A DNA stretch of 64,000 bases from Halohasta litorea (lineage in GTDB: Archaea; Halobacteriota; Halobacteria; Halobacteriales; Haloferacaceae). Numbering within the stretch: the first letter of the stretch is position 1; each line of letters starts with the position of its first letter. The position numbers and the translations under genes are program-made. The notes beneath the pieces were generated by a model that did not search any database, was not told the DNA's origin, and saw nothing but the letters and a program-made list of their open reading frames with translations. Shown here piece by piece: positions 49,775 through 58,281 of this stretch. Location: contig NZ_JANHDJ010000004.1 in assembly GCF_024494645.1 (NCBI RefSeq), forward strand, positions 1 through 64,000, read 5' to 3'.

Positions 49775-50643
49775 CCCGATCTGACGCCAACGGCGGCCGA
49801 ACCACGGTCGACAACGCCCAACTCGCGTTGTTGCTCGAAGTCTCGGGCACCCCAAAACCGGGCAACGTCGATCGTCACCGCGACCTGGAGGACCTCCGGT
49901 TCGAACACTTTCTGGCCGGTGCGGTCGGTGCCCGTCGTGGCCTCCAGGAGGCTGCCGAGGGCGGTACCGTCGGAGCGGCCTTCGAACAGGCCGTCGCGGG
50001 AATGGCCACCCAACGCGGCGGCAACACCCAGTTCGGCTGTCTGCTGTTGCTCGTTCCGCTTATCAAAGCCGCCGCGGGTCGGTCGCTCACGCCAGCGGGT
50101 GTCCAGTCGGTCGTCGAGTCGACGACAGTCGACGATGCCGTCGACTTCTACCGAGCGTTCGAACACGTCGACGTCGCGGTCGACGATCCGCCACCGGAGG
50201 CCGATGACCTCGACGTGCGCCGGGGGAGCGACGCCGCCGACACGCTCCGGAAGCGGAGCCTAACGCTGTCCGACATCATGGCGCTGTCAGCCGACCCCGA
50301 CGATCGGATCGGCGACGGCAACGCCCGCGAGTGGGTTTCAGGCTTCGAGCGAACTTTTCGGGCGGCCGACGCGCTGCTGGCCGATGAAGGGCTGGTGGGC
50401 GATCGGGCGGCTCGTGTCTTCGTTGATCTGCTCGCCGAGCGACCCGACACCCACGTTGCGACCAGCCACGGCGAGGCCGCCGCCCGCGAGGTCTCGAAGC
50501 GTGCAGCCGCGGTCGAGGGTGATCTCGCGGCCGCCGCAGAGCTCTCCGATGAGTTCGTCGAAGATGGGTACAATCCGGGGACGACCGCAGATATTACCGC
50601 CGCCGCGCTGTTTGTCGCGCTCGAACGGGGGTTGCCGGTATGA
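49771..50643 (+). CDS. Triphosphoribosyl-dephospho-CoA synthase-like protein (CitG/MdcB family)
   Basis: This 290-residue protein has family hallmarks: LALLLEVSGTPKPGNVDRHRDLEDLRFEHFL near residues 16-46, TQRGGNTQFGCLLLLVPL (Gly/Asn-rich substrate loop) near 85, and EDGYNPGTTADITAAALFVAL at the C-terminus. In bacteria CitG makes the citrate lyase prosthetic-group precursor. No citrate lyase is seen here, so the archaeal substrate is unknown. It overlaps both neighbours by 4 bases. Confidence 0.85.
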   Translation: MTRSDANGGRTTVDNAQLALLLEVSGTPKPGNVDRHRDLEDLRFEHFLAGAVGARRGLQEAAEGGTVGAAFEQAVAGMATQRGGNTQFGCLLLLVPLIKAAAGRSLTPAGVQSVVESTTVDDAVDFYRAFEHVDVAVDDPPPEADDLDVRRGSDAADTLRKRSLTLSDIMALSADPDDRIGDGNAREWVSGFERTFRAADALLADEGLVGDRAARVFVDLLAERPDTHVATSHGEAAAREVSKRAAAVEGDLAAAAELSDEFVEDGYNPGTTADITAAALFVALERGLPV

Positions 50644-51239
50644 CTCATACACCCGCTGACTGGCCCGTCGATCTCCGCGGCGTCACCGAGTCGGTCGTGG
50701 CCACGCTCGGACCAAACGACCTGTGGAACATGGCCGCCCTCGGCCTCCACGCGCCCGACGAGCCGGGCGAACCAGTCGAAGCCACGACATGGGGGAACAC
50801 CCGAACCCGGCGGAACTTCCACCGACAGGGCGGTGGCGTCGTCCAGTTTACGGCCGATCCGCGGGAGTTCGTCGAAAGCGCGGTAACGATCCGAGAGGAG
50901 AGCGAGCCGGTGTTGCCCAACGCCGACGCATGGGTCGAAATCAGCACCGAGTCGGTCGACAGCGGCACTGAAGGCGACACCGAATGGGAGAGGTGGGAAC
51001 TTCGCCCCACTGAGGCAGGAACGGTCGACCGTAGTCGGCCACTAACAATCAACCGCGGGTTTTACGCCGTCGTCGATGCCACCGTCGCGGCCTCGCGGCT
51101 CGACGTGCCGAGTTTCGATACCGACGTGCTGGTCGATCGGTTGCGCTACTTCGCGGAGACTGTCGAGAAGTGTGGCGGCCCCCGGGAACGGGAGGCATTC
51201 GAGACGCTCAGTAGGGAGACAGGCTGGCGGGAGTACTGA
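50640..51239 (+). CDS. DUF447 family FMN-binding-like protein
   Basis: This 199-residue protein has a DUF447-type FMN split-barrel: ESVVATLGPNDLWNMAALGLHA near 15-36, TTWGNTRTRRNFHRQGGGVVQFTADPREFVESAV near 49-82, and INRGFYAVVDATVAASRL near 137-154. Members bind FMN and often sit beside cofactor (methanopterin/F420) genes in archaea. It is the last gene of the cofD operon. Reaction unknown. Confidence 0.82.
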   Translation: MTHTPADWPVDLRGVTESVVATLGPNDLWNMAALGLHAPDEPGEPVEATTWGNTRTRRNFHRQGGGVVQFTADPREFVESAVTIREESEPVLPNADAWVEISTESVDSGTEGDTEWERWELRPTEAGTVDRSRPLTINRGFYAVVDATVAASRLDVPSFDTDVLVDRLRYFAETVEKCGGPREREAFETLSRETGWREY

Positions 51240-51284
51240 GGACGGAACGAATCGTTTTAGTGTCGCTCGGACCGACCACCCTGC

Positions 51285-51470
51285 ATGGCAATCAAACCGA
51301 AGTACGTCAAACAGCTCGCAACGACCCTGCTCGAACGGTATCCCGAGGCGTTCAACACCGATTTCGACACCAACAAGGAAAACGTCGCCAAGCTCACCAC
51401 CGTCGACTCGAAGGGCGTCCGCAACCGCGTCGCCGGATACATCACGCGCAAGAAAGCCGCAACGGTCTAA
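51285..51470 (+). CDS. rps17e: 30S ribosomal protein S17e
   Basis: This 61-residue basic protein reads MAIKPKYVKQLATTLLERYP with FNTDFDTNKENVAKLTTVDSKGVRNRVAGYITRK. It is the archaeal S17e, with conserved IKPKYVK and GYITR motifs. It is a small component of the small ribosomal subunit. It lies 45 bases after the DUF447 gene. Confidence 0.95.
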   Translation: MAIKPKYVKQLATTLLERYPEAFNTDFDTNKENVAKLTTVDSKGVRNRVAGYITRKKAATV

Positions 51471-51507
51471 TTCTCGGGCACGACTCGCCGAAAGACACTC
51501 ACACCAG

Positions 51508-52899
51508 TCAGTAGACGTAGTCTTCGGCAGTGAGCTGCGTGTAGCCGTTCTTCTCGAGCGACCGTTTCTGCTTTTTATACTTGTACAGCACCTTCGCACT
51601 GGAGAGCCCCGACCGGAGCGTGCTCGTTTTGAGTAGGTTCGAGCCATCGGCCGCGAGCATCCCGCGTACCGTTTTAAACGTTTGATCCCAATCGCTCGGT
51701 CCGTACTCGCGGCAGAGGTCGGCGAAGGTAACGTTCCGCAGTAGTTCGTCGCCGATCGTCTCCCGCCACCGCTCGTTGTACGCCGACAGGTCGCCGTCGG
51801 CGGCCAACTCCCCGGCGATTGCCCCAGTTCGCACGGCAACGTGGTCGCCGCCCTCGTGGAACGCCGAGGTCGTCCCCATCGCCCCACCGGCGACGGCGAT
51901 ACCGGCGTCGACCGGCGACTCGATCGGCCGCGTCGAAGAAATACTGTAGGTCTCGGTACCGCCGCGCTTGCCGCGGTCCTCGACCAGTGGGAAGTCGGTC
52001 TCGATGTCGTACTCGTCGCCCCACTGCCATTCGAGGAGTCGACGGATGTACGTGCTTCCCTGCGGAATAGAGTCGTCTTCGGGACGAAGGAGTTTGTACT
52101 CCTCGCGGTCCTCGACGGCGTCGATATCGAGGCCGATCGGCATCGTTAGCCCGACCCGACAGACCCGCGCGTCGTTCGGGAAGACCCACGGATAGGCCGT
52201 GTGGCCGGGCATGACGCCCCACCAGAACTTGATCGAGGTTTTGAGCTCCTCGAAAACCTCTTCGGGGAACCGGCGGTACTCCTGGTAGGCGATGTGGTTG
52301 GCTTTCGGCGAGGCCAGCAGCTCGGAGGCCTTGGTGCCGTCGGGGAGGTAGCCGTCGAGAACCCGGTTGGTGACCGTCCGCTGGGGCCCATCTGCGAGGA
52401 TCAGATAGTCGGCCCCGACGCGGTCGCCGTTGGCCAGCGAGACGACGTGGCGTGGGTCGTCGGTTCCCTCGTTGTAGAGATCGCTGTCGACGCCCGTTAC
52501 GCGAACCTTGATCCGGTACTCCGCACCTGCATCCTCGGCTCGCTCGCGCAACCAGTCGTCGAACCGCGCGCGGTTGAAGGTGTAGCCGAAGTGGTCGTAG
52601 GACGACTCGATCCCGGTGCTCGTGAGCGTGCAGGACTCGGTCGGGCCGATGAACTCCGCGCGGTCGAGGTGTTGGAGAAGGACATCGTCGGGGAACTCAT
52701 CGGGGTGGATGTCCATGATGTCGACCCAGTAGTCGAGAATCCCCGCCGCGTCGGTCGAATCGGGGCCCAGAGCCTCGCGGTCGGCCCGCGGGACGCCCTT
52801 TTCAAAGACGACCGCCGAGGCACCGCCGCTGGCGGCCGCGTGGGCCGCCGCGGTGCCAGCAGGCCCGCCGCCAACGATCGCAACGTCTACGCGTTCCAT
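51508..52899 (-). CDS. FAD-dependent geranylgeranyl reductase-type oxidoreductase
   Basis: This 463-residue protein has an N-terminal Rossmann FAD motif VAIVGGGPAGTAAAHAAASGG (residues 6-26) and the second GGR motif DYLILADGPQRTVTNRVL near 167. YSISSTRPIESPVDAGIAVAGGAMGTTSAFHEGG near 310-343 is the third FAD contact, with Gly-rich loops. It is of the size and type of enzymes that saturate the isoprenoid chains of archaeal lipids, quinones or carotenoids. The exact substrate cannot be told. It converges with the S17e gene. Confidence 0.85.
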   Translation of the reverse strand: MERVDVAIVGGGPAGTAAAHAAASGGASAVVFEKGVPRADREALGPDSTDAAGILDYWVDIMDIHPDEFPDDVLLQHLDRAEFIGPTESCTLTSTGIESSYDHFGYTFNRARFDDWLRERAEDAGAEYRIKVRVTGVDSDLYNEGTDDPRHVVSLANGDRVGADYLILADGPQRTVTNRVLDGYLPDGTKASELLASPKANHIAYQEYRRFPEEVFEELKTSIKFWWGVMPGHTAYPWVFPNDARVCRVGLTMPIGLDIDAVEDREEYKLLRPEDDSIPQGSTYIRRLLEWQWGDEYDIETDFPLVEDRGKRGGTETYSISSTRPIESPVDAGIAVAGGAMGTTSAFHEGGDHVAVRTGAIAGELAADGDLSAYNERWRETIGDELLRNVTFADLCREYGPSDWDQTFKTVRGMLAADGSNLLKTSTLRSGLSSAKVLYKYKKQKRSLEKNGYTQLTAEDYVY

Positions 52900-53025
52900 A
52901 CATCCAACCGCCCCGAGCCGATATTAAAGCCACTGAACTTGTGGCTGGTATCACGCTGTAAGCCGTCGGCTACTGACTCCCAAGAGATCGGAAGGTGGTA
53001 TATAATCCCGCGTCTACGTGCCGGT

Positions 53026-53550
53026 ATGACTGCGGATGCCGAGCTCGAACGGTTGTTCCAGGACCGGAAGCGGACCGCGGGTCCGATCATCCCGTCGCTC
53101 GCACTCCTCAAGCGGATCGCCGAGATCCTCGGCGAGATCCGCGCCGCCGCAGGCGCCGACATCCATCACGACGAAGCGTCGACGCTCGACTGGAACACGC
53201 CCTCGATGGACAACGCACCGGTCGGGATGGCGATTTCGGGGCCCGCCTATCAGGACGATCCGATCTACTACGTGAACGAGCGCTTCGAGACGATTACGGG
53301 CTACCAGGAGGCCGACCTGCTCGGCGGCAACCTCCGGGTCCTTCAGGGCCCCGAGACCGACCCCGAGCCAGTCGCCGACATCCGCGAAGCACTTGATATC
53401 TGGGCCCCGGTGATCGTCGAACTCCGCAACTACCGCAACGACGGAACGCCCTTCCGGAACCGGCTCGCACTCGCCCCGATCGCCGATGAGACGGGGACGA
53501 TCAGCAACTGGGTCGGCCTCCAGGAGGATATCACTCACCAACGGTCGTAG
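53026..53550 (+). CDS. Single-PAS (LOV-like) protein without the photoactive Cys
   Basis: This 174-residue protein has a helical N-terminal region (LERLFQDRKRTAGPIIPSLA, then AEILGEIRAAAGADIHHDEA) and one PAS domain. NERFETITGYQEADLLGGNL then RVLQGPETDPEPVADIREAL, YRNDGTPFRNRLALAPI and ISNWVGLQEDIT match LOV/PAS text. In LOV proteins the loop is G-x-N-C-R-F-L-Q-G; here it is GGNLRVLQG, so Cys is Leu and flavin-adduct chemistry is lost. It may still bind flavin or another ligand. No kinase domain is fused. Start is ATG 53026. Confidence 0.83.
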   Translation: MTADAELERLFQDRKRTAGPIIPSLALLKRIAEILGEIRAAAGADIHHDEASTLDWNTPSMDNAPVGMAISGPAYQDDPIYYVNERFETITGYQEADLLGGNLRVLQGPETDPEPVADIREALDIWAPVIVELRNYRNDGTPFRNRLALAPIADETGTISNWVGLQEDITHQRS

Positions 53551-53568
53551 ACACTGGCTTGGGCGTCG

Positions 53569-53907
53569 CTACTTCCCGCGGTGGTGCTCGTCGCGGCGCT
53601 GGGCATCGTCGTGGATCTCCTGGAGGGCCTGTTCCTGTTCGCCGCGAGCCAACCCCCCGGATTCGGCGTGTCGACCGTCGTACTGCCAGCTTGGGATCGC
53701 GTTCCACACCGATTCGGAGTCGGTGGCCTCACCGCCACCAAGCCGCGAGAAACCGAACAGACAGACGGCGATCCCGACCAGCACGAGGAGGAGTTCGCCG
53801 TAGCTGATCGCGAGGAGTCCCCAGAGGCTCCCGCCGATCAGCAACCACAGCGAGAGTACGACGAGGAACGGCCTCCACGCCGACCGCAGGCGGCTTCCGA
53901 TGCTCAT
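53569..53907 (-). CDS. Two-helix membrane protein with a charged tail
   Basis: This 112-residue protein reads MSIGSRLRSAWRPFLVVLSL, then WLLIGGSLWGLLAISYGELLLVLVGIAVCLFGF: two membrane helices. The hydrophilic C-terminal 55 residues are rich in Glu, Gln, His and Asp (ARGEQEQALQEIHDDAQRRD), perhaps a coil. The upstream extension to 54000 is less likely because the ATG at 53907 is followed at once by helix-like sequence. It converges with the PAS gene. Function unknown. Confidence 0.62.
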   Translation of the reverse strand: MSIGSRLRSAWRPFLVVLSLWLLIGGSLWGLLAISYGELLLVLVGIAVCLFGFSRLGGGEATDSESVWNAIPSWQYDGRHAESGGLARGEQEQALQEIHDDAQRRDEHHRGK

Positions 53908-54013
53908 AGCTGTGTGATGGTTGTCAGGCGACTTTGTCCTTTGGTCCGGTACGGCCTCGTCAGTCCGTTCGGACTGCCGTACACTCATATGGGAGGCCAC
54001 TAATCTCCCGTAT

Positions 54014-54964
54014 ATGAGCGAGCCGAAGATCGCGGTGCTGCGACAGAAGATCCACGGACTGTCGGCCGTCGACTACGCTGCGGCCCTCCGAGACCGCCTG
54101 CCGGATGCCGAGGTCACCATCGCCCGGACACCCGCCGAGGAGCAGCAGCTGCTCGAATCGGCCCCGATCGTCACCGGCTTTTCGATGAGCACAGAGGAGG
54201 TCGAGGCGGCGGCGAATATGGATCTGTTCGCCTGTGTGTACGCCGGTGTCGGCCATCTGGATCTCGACGCCTTCGAGGCCAACGGCACCGCCGTCACCAA
54301 CGCTTCGGGCGTCCACGGCCCGAACATCTCGGAGTACGTCCTCGGCTCGATCCTCTCGTTCGTCCGGGGGTTCAAGCGGGCCTGGCGACAGGAAGACCGC
54401 AACGAGTGGCGCTCGTATCCCGCCCGCGAGCTACAGGGTAGCACCGTCACCGTCGTCGGCCTCGGCGCGATCGGCCAGGCCGTCGTCGACCGACTCGATC
54501 CCTTCGGCGTCGACACTATCGGCGTGCGGTATACGCCCGAGAAGGGCGGGCCGACCGACGAAGTACTGGGCTTCGACGAGATCCACGACGCGCTGGCCCG
54601 GACCGACTACCTCGTGTTGGCGTGTCCGCTGACCGAGGAAACCGAGGGCCTGATCGACAGCGAGGCCCTCCTCACACTGCCGACAGACGCGTTCATGGTG
54701 AACATCGCCCGCGGCGGCGTGGTCGACACCGATGACCTCGTCTCGGCCATGCAAGCCAACCGGATCGCGGGGGCGGCCCTCGACGTGACCGACCCCGAGC
54801 CGCTGCCGAACGACCACCCGTTGTGGGATCTCGATACCGTCTCGATTACGCCGCACAACGCCGGTCACACCCCCGACTACTACGAGCGGCTCGCCGACAT
54901 CCTGGCGACGAACGTCGACCGCTACCGACACGGAGAGACCGACTTCGAGAACCGCGTCATTTAG
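54014..54964 (+). CDS. D-2-hydroxyacid dehydrogenase, second paralogue
   Basis: This 316-residue enzyme has motifs VTVVGLGAIGQAVVDRL (NAD, near 145-161), MVNIARGGVVDTDDLV (catalytic Arg), LDVTDPEPLPNDHPLW (Glu) and ITPHNAGHTPDYY (His). It is a member of the same superfamily as the 29510-30439 gene, but distinct in sequence. Substrate unknown. Start ATG 54014 rather than the upstream open frame (53921), because that part reads only low-complexity sequence. Its stop overlaps the CBS gene by 4 bases. Confidence 0.88.
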   Translation: MSEPKIAVLRQKIHGLSAVDYAAALRDRLPDAEVTIARTPAEEQQLLESAPIVTGFSMSTEEVEAAANMDLFACVYAGVGHLDLDAFEANGTAVTNASGVHGPNISEYVLGSILSFVRGFKRAWRQEDRNEWRSYPARELQGSTVTVVGLGAIGQAVVDRLDPFGVDTIGVRYTPEKGGPTDEVLGFDEIHDALARTDYLVLACPLTEETEGLIDSEALLTLPTDAFMVNIARGGVVDTDDLVSAMQANRIAGAALDVTDPEPLPNDHPLWDLDTVSITPHNAGHTPDYYERLADILATNVDRYRHGETDFENRVI

Positions 54965-55362
54965 ACGACTGGTGGCGATTCGACCGTCGAGAGATAGGCC
55001 GTCAGATCCGTGGTCGTCAACATCCCGATGACGCCAGCCTCGTCGTCGACCACCGGCAGATGGTGGAAGCCGTTGTCGACCATCGTTTCGGCGACATCGA
55101 CGATCGAATCGTTCGCAGTGGCGGTCACCACGTCGGTCGTCATGTAATCGCTGACAGTCGCAGCGGCCGTATCGGTGCTGTCGGCAGCCACCTGAACGTA
55201 GTCGGTTGTCGTCAGAATGCCGACCAGCGTGGCATCCTCGACAACGACGAGCGAGCCGATATCGAGGTCCAGCATGGTTCTTGCGGCCTGTTCGATCGGT
55301 GTCTCCGGTGAAACTGATTCGACCGGCGAGGACATCAGCCGACCGACGAAAATATCGTCCAT
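54961..55362 (-). CDS. Two-CBS-domain protein
   Basis: This 133-residue protein consists of two CBS domains: MDDIFVGRLMSSPVESVSPE then EQAARTMLDLDIGSLVVVED..VGILTTTDYVQV, and VSDYMTTDVVTATANDSIVDVAETMVDNGFHHLPVVDDEAGVIGMLTTTDL. CBS pairs bind adenosyl nucleotides. There is no fused enzyme domain, so it is a stand-alone sensor module. Start ATG 55362, at the beginning of the first CBS motif. A second CBS protein begins at 63637. Confidence 0.88.
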   Translation of the reverse strand: MDDIFVGRLMSSPVESVSPETPIEQAARTMLDLDIGSLVVVEDATLVGILTTTDYVQVAADSTDTAAATVSDYMTTDVVTATANDSIVDVAETMVDNGFHHLPVVDDEAGVIGMLTTTDLTAYLSTVESPPVV

Positions 55363-55491
55363 GATCGTTGGTAGACAGTCACATACAAAAGTGTTAGTGC
55401 CGGAACTCGTTATCCGCTGTTTCACAGTCACCAATCAGTGTCCGTCCCGATTCGGTACCGGAAACCAACGAAAAGAGTCGTCGCGCGGTCG

Positions 55492-56532
55492 TCAGATCCA
55501 GCCTTCTTCGACGAGCAGTTCGCCGTTCAGCAGGCTCGCACCAGCCGCGCCGCGGATGGTGTTGTGAGCCAGACAGTTGTATTTGAGCCCGGAGCTGGTC
55601 GACTGGACGCCACCGGCGGAGATCTGCATCCCGTCGGCGCGGCTCCGGTCGAGTCGGGGTTGTGGTCGCTCCGGCTCGTCGTCGCCGAAGACGTGGATCA
55701 GCTGGTCGGGCGCGCTCGGCAGGTCGACGCCGGGGAACGCCCGCATTGCCTCGCGGGCCTCCTCGGGGCTTGGCTCCTCGGCGAGGTCGACGAAGACGCT
55801 TTCGAGGTGGCCATCCAAGGTCGGAATCCGATTGCAGGAGGCGTTGACCGTCGAGTCGTGCATACTGAGCTCGCTGCCGTCGAAGCCGCCGAGCAGTTTT
55901 CGGGATTCGGTCTCCATCTTCGGCTCCTCGCCGCCGATATGCGGGATCGCGTTGTCGATGATCTCCATCGATGTGACCCCGGAGTAACCGGCTCCCGAGA
56001 CTGCCTGCAAGGTGGTGACGTCGACGCGTTCTAGGCCGAACTGATCGAGGGCCGCCAGCGTGGGCACCATCGTGATCGTCGAACAGTTGGGGTTTTTGAT
56101 GAGTGCGCCGTCCCAGCCGCGGTTGTCGCGCTGGACCTCGATCAGGCCGAGGTGGTCGGCGTTGATCTCCGGGATGGTCAGCGGCACGTCGTCGGCCATC
56201 CGGTCGTTCGAGGAGTTCGAGGAGATGACGTAGCCTTCCTCCAGGAACTGTGGTTCAACTTCCTCGGCGACCGACGAGGGCAGCGAGGAAAACAGCAAGT
56301 CGACGTCGTCGGAGACGTCGTCGGGCGTCGTCGCACCGACTTCCATCTCGGCGACGTCGTCCGGAATCTGGGTTTCGACCCGCCATTTGGCGGCCTCGCG
56401 GTAGGTTTTTCCGGCGCTCGATTCGCTCGCGGTGAGTGCAGCGATCTCGAAGGTGGGATGGTCGTCGAGCAGCTGAATGAACCGCTGTCCGACTGCGCCC
56501 GTCGCCCCGAGAATGCCTACTTGTACTGCCAT
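55492..56532 (-). CDS. asd: Aspartate-semialdehyde dehydrogenase
   Basis: This 346-residue enzyme makes aspartate semialdehyde, branch point to threonine, methionine and lysine. NADP motif: VGILGATGAVGQRFIQLLDD near residues 5-24. Catalytic Cys lies in IKNPNCSTITMVPTLAAL near 146-163, and the active-site stretch QAVSGAGYSGVTSM near 178. The ending LKYNCLAHNTIRGAAGASLLN is typical of the archaeal/fungal type. The upstream ATG at 56634 is not supported; MAVQVGILGATG at 56532 is the natural start. Confidence 0.95.
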   Translation of the reverse strand: MAVQVGILGATGAVGQRFIQLLDDHPTFEIAALTASESSAGKTYREAAKWRVETQIPDDVAEMEVGATTPDDVSDDVDLLFSSLPSSVAEEVEPQFLEEGYVISSNSSNDRMADDVPLTIPEINADHLGLIEVQRDNRGWDGALIKNPNCSTITMVPTLAALDQFGLERVDVTTLQAVSGAGYSGVTSMEIIDNAIPHIGGEEPKMETESRKLLGGFDGSELSMHDSTVNASCNRIPTLDGHLESVFVDLAEEPSPEEAREAMRAFPGVDLPSAPDQLIHVFGDDEPERPQPRLDRSRADGMQISAGGVQSTSSGLKYNCLAHNTIRGAAGASLLNGELLVEEGWI

Positions 56533-57047
56533 TACCGTGGGGTGCAGTCTCACACACATAAGTGGGTCGGATTGCCGGGAGGGTGTCGAACAATCAGGAA
56601 GAACACGGCCGCTATCGGCGAAACTCGACCGCAACTGTCAGCCAATCTTGGATGCTTTGTTATATAAAAGAACTGCACACAGTCACCGTATCGTGTTTGT
56701 CTATCTCCGAACCTGTTTCAGTTGGTGTTTTTAAATTCGGTCGCGGGACGTTGATCCTCGTCGACACCCGTTCGCTCGGACGGAAGGTGTAAATCGCTGG
56801 CTGGCAGAGGTCGACCTGCGTGCCCTAGTCCCCGGCGGAGTACTCCTCTCTGGGAGCGATGATCGTCCGGAGAACCCAGGCACGCCATATACGGTCCGCT
56901 GTCGACCGCGACTGACAGCCGCCCGGCACGAGGGTTTCCCGACCGACGCGGCATGCCGCCGACAGGATGAGGTCGGACGTTAGTGTTCCGGGCTACATTT
57001 CGAACCCTAGCGATGGCTCCCGTTTTGCGGCACGTGTGATGCCGTCG
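56533..57047. other. 515-base intergenic stretch
   Basis: This gap lies between asd, whose start is at its left end, and the 3' end of the exchanger gene. It includes an AT-rich segment (about 56640-56740). No coding frame in it resembles a protein I know, and I see no tRNA, repeat array or IS end. It may contain the asd promoter on the minus strand. Confidence 0.5.
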
Positions 57048-58055
57048 TTAGATGCCGCGAACGGTCTCGATGACGCCGATCGATTCGAGAGCCATCCAGA
57101 GCAAAAACAGGACGTAGAGCCCCAGAAAGCCGTAGGCTTCCAAATTCGTGAGTTCGAGATCGGTTCGAGTAAAGACGATAAACACGAGCGTCGCAACCGC
57201 CAGAAACCCCATCGTCGGAATCGCCGCCAGGAAGTTGATCGTCGCCTCGCCCGCCAACAGGACGCCAACCGGAATCGCCACCAGGAGGTTGAACGTATTG
57301 CTCCCCAGGACGTTCGTCAGGCTCGTCACGCTGTCGTCGTTCTGGGCGGCGCGAACGGAGACGATGGCGTCGGGGAGGCTCGTCCCGGCGGCGATCACCG
57401 TCAACCCCCAGAGAAAACTCGATGTCCCGAAGACGTCACCGAACGTGAGCGCGGCGCGAATGAGTCCCTCGACACCGACCGTAATCACGAGCAGTGCGAC
57501 CGCAAGGGTGCCCCACTCCCGGCGAGCGTCGACGCCGACGGCCCTCGTCGCAACGTGGTCGCTGGCGTCTTGCTGATGAAGGAAGATGTAGACACCGTAG
57601 GTCGCCAACGGGAGGACTGCGAGTTCCGGCGTCAAGATGGCCGCGCTGTTGGTTCCGCCAGGAACGTAGGTCGCCCCGAGCGCGAAGACGATAAAGAGGA
57701 CGAGGACGCTGATGATATAGAACTGCGCGTCCTTGTGGATGAGGCTCCGAGTCGCCTCCAGGTCTTCGCTGACGAGCGCCGAGACCGCCGGAATGACGAG
57801 CAGATTGAAAATGGCGCTGCCGACGATCGCGCCGACGCCGAGGGCGAACTCGCCGTGGACGAGCGTGCTGATGACGACTGAACTGATCTCGGGAAAACTG
57901 GAGCCGACGGCGACAACGACCGCGCCGTGGACGGCGACTGGCAGGCCGTAGTACCGGCTGAGTCGTGCGGCGGCCCGTTCGAAATGGGTACTGCCCTTCC
58001 AGATGACGGCGACCGCAACGACAGCGAGCACGAGCGAGGCGAGGAGTCCAACCAT
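57048..58055 (-). CDS. Sodium/calcium exchanger-family (CaCA) membrane protein
   Basis: This 335-residue protein has about ten helices and the two inverted alpha-repeats of the CaCA family: VVAVGSSFPEISSVVISTLV, GVGAIVGSAIFNLLVIPAVS (first), and VIAAGTSLPDAIVSVRAAQN, NVLGSNTFNLLVAIPVGVL (second). The acidic residues inside these repeats coordinate cations: Glu in the first, Asp in the second. The first repeat has GSSFPE rather than the usual GTSLPE. Ion preference is not predictable (Ca2+/Na+ or K+/H+). Confidence 0.88.
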   Translation of the reverse strand: MVGLLASLVLAVVAVAVIWKGSTHFERAAARLSRYYGLPVAVHGAVVVAVGSSFPEISSVVISTLVHGEFALGVGAIVGSAIFNLLVIPAVSALVSEDLEATRSLIHKDAQFYIISVLVLFIVFALGATYVPGGTNSAAILTPELAVLPLATYGVYIFLHQQDASDHVATRAVGVDARREWGTLAVALLVITVGVEGLIRAALTFGDVFGTSSFLWGLTVIAAGTSLPDAIVSVRAAQNDDSVTSLTNVLGSNTFNLLVAIPVGVLLAGEATINFLAAIPTMGFLAVATLVFIVFTRTDLELTNLEAYGFLGLYVLFLLWMALESIGVIETVRGI

Positions 58056-58281
58056 CGGTCACTCCTTGTTAACATGGGTTAAAAGATGTAGTTGATCGGT
58101 CGGCGTGGAATTCACAGAGGTGGTTGGCCTGAAAACCTGGGTTCCGTCGTAGTATGTGGTTTGTACCCAATTAACTGTTGGAAGGTACCACAGCACACGT
58201 TCTGAGACGTACGTACAATTGAATTAATATTATTATTGAAGATAGATTCTTGAGACCTCCGACAGCAAGTTCAAATACAGT

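Noticed and set aside
56718..56954. 78-codon minus-strand frame upstream of asd
   Set aside because: Arg/Pro-rich with no motif; typical chance frame in GC-rich spacer.
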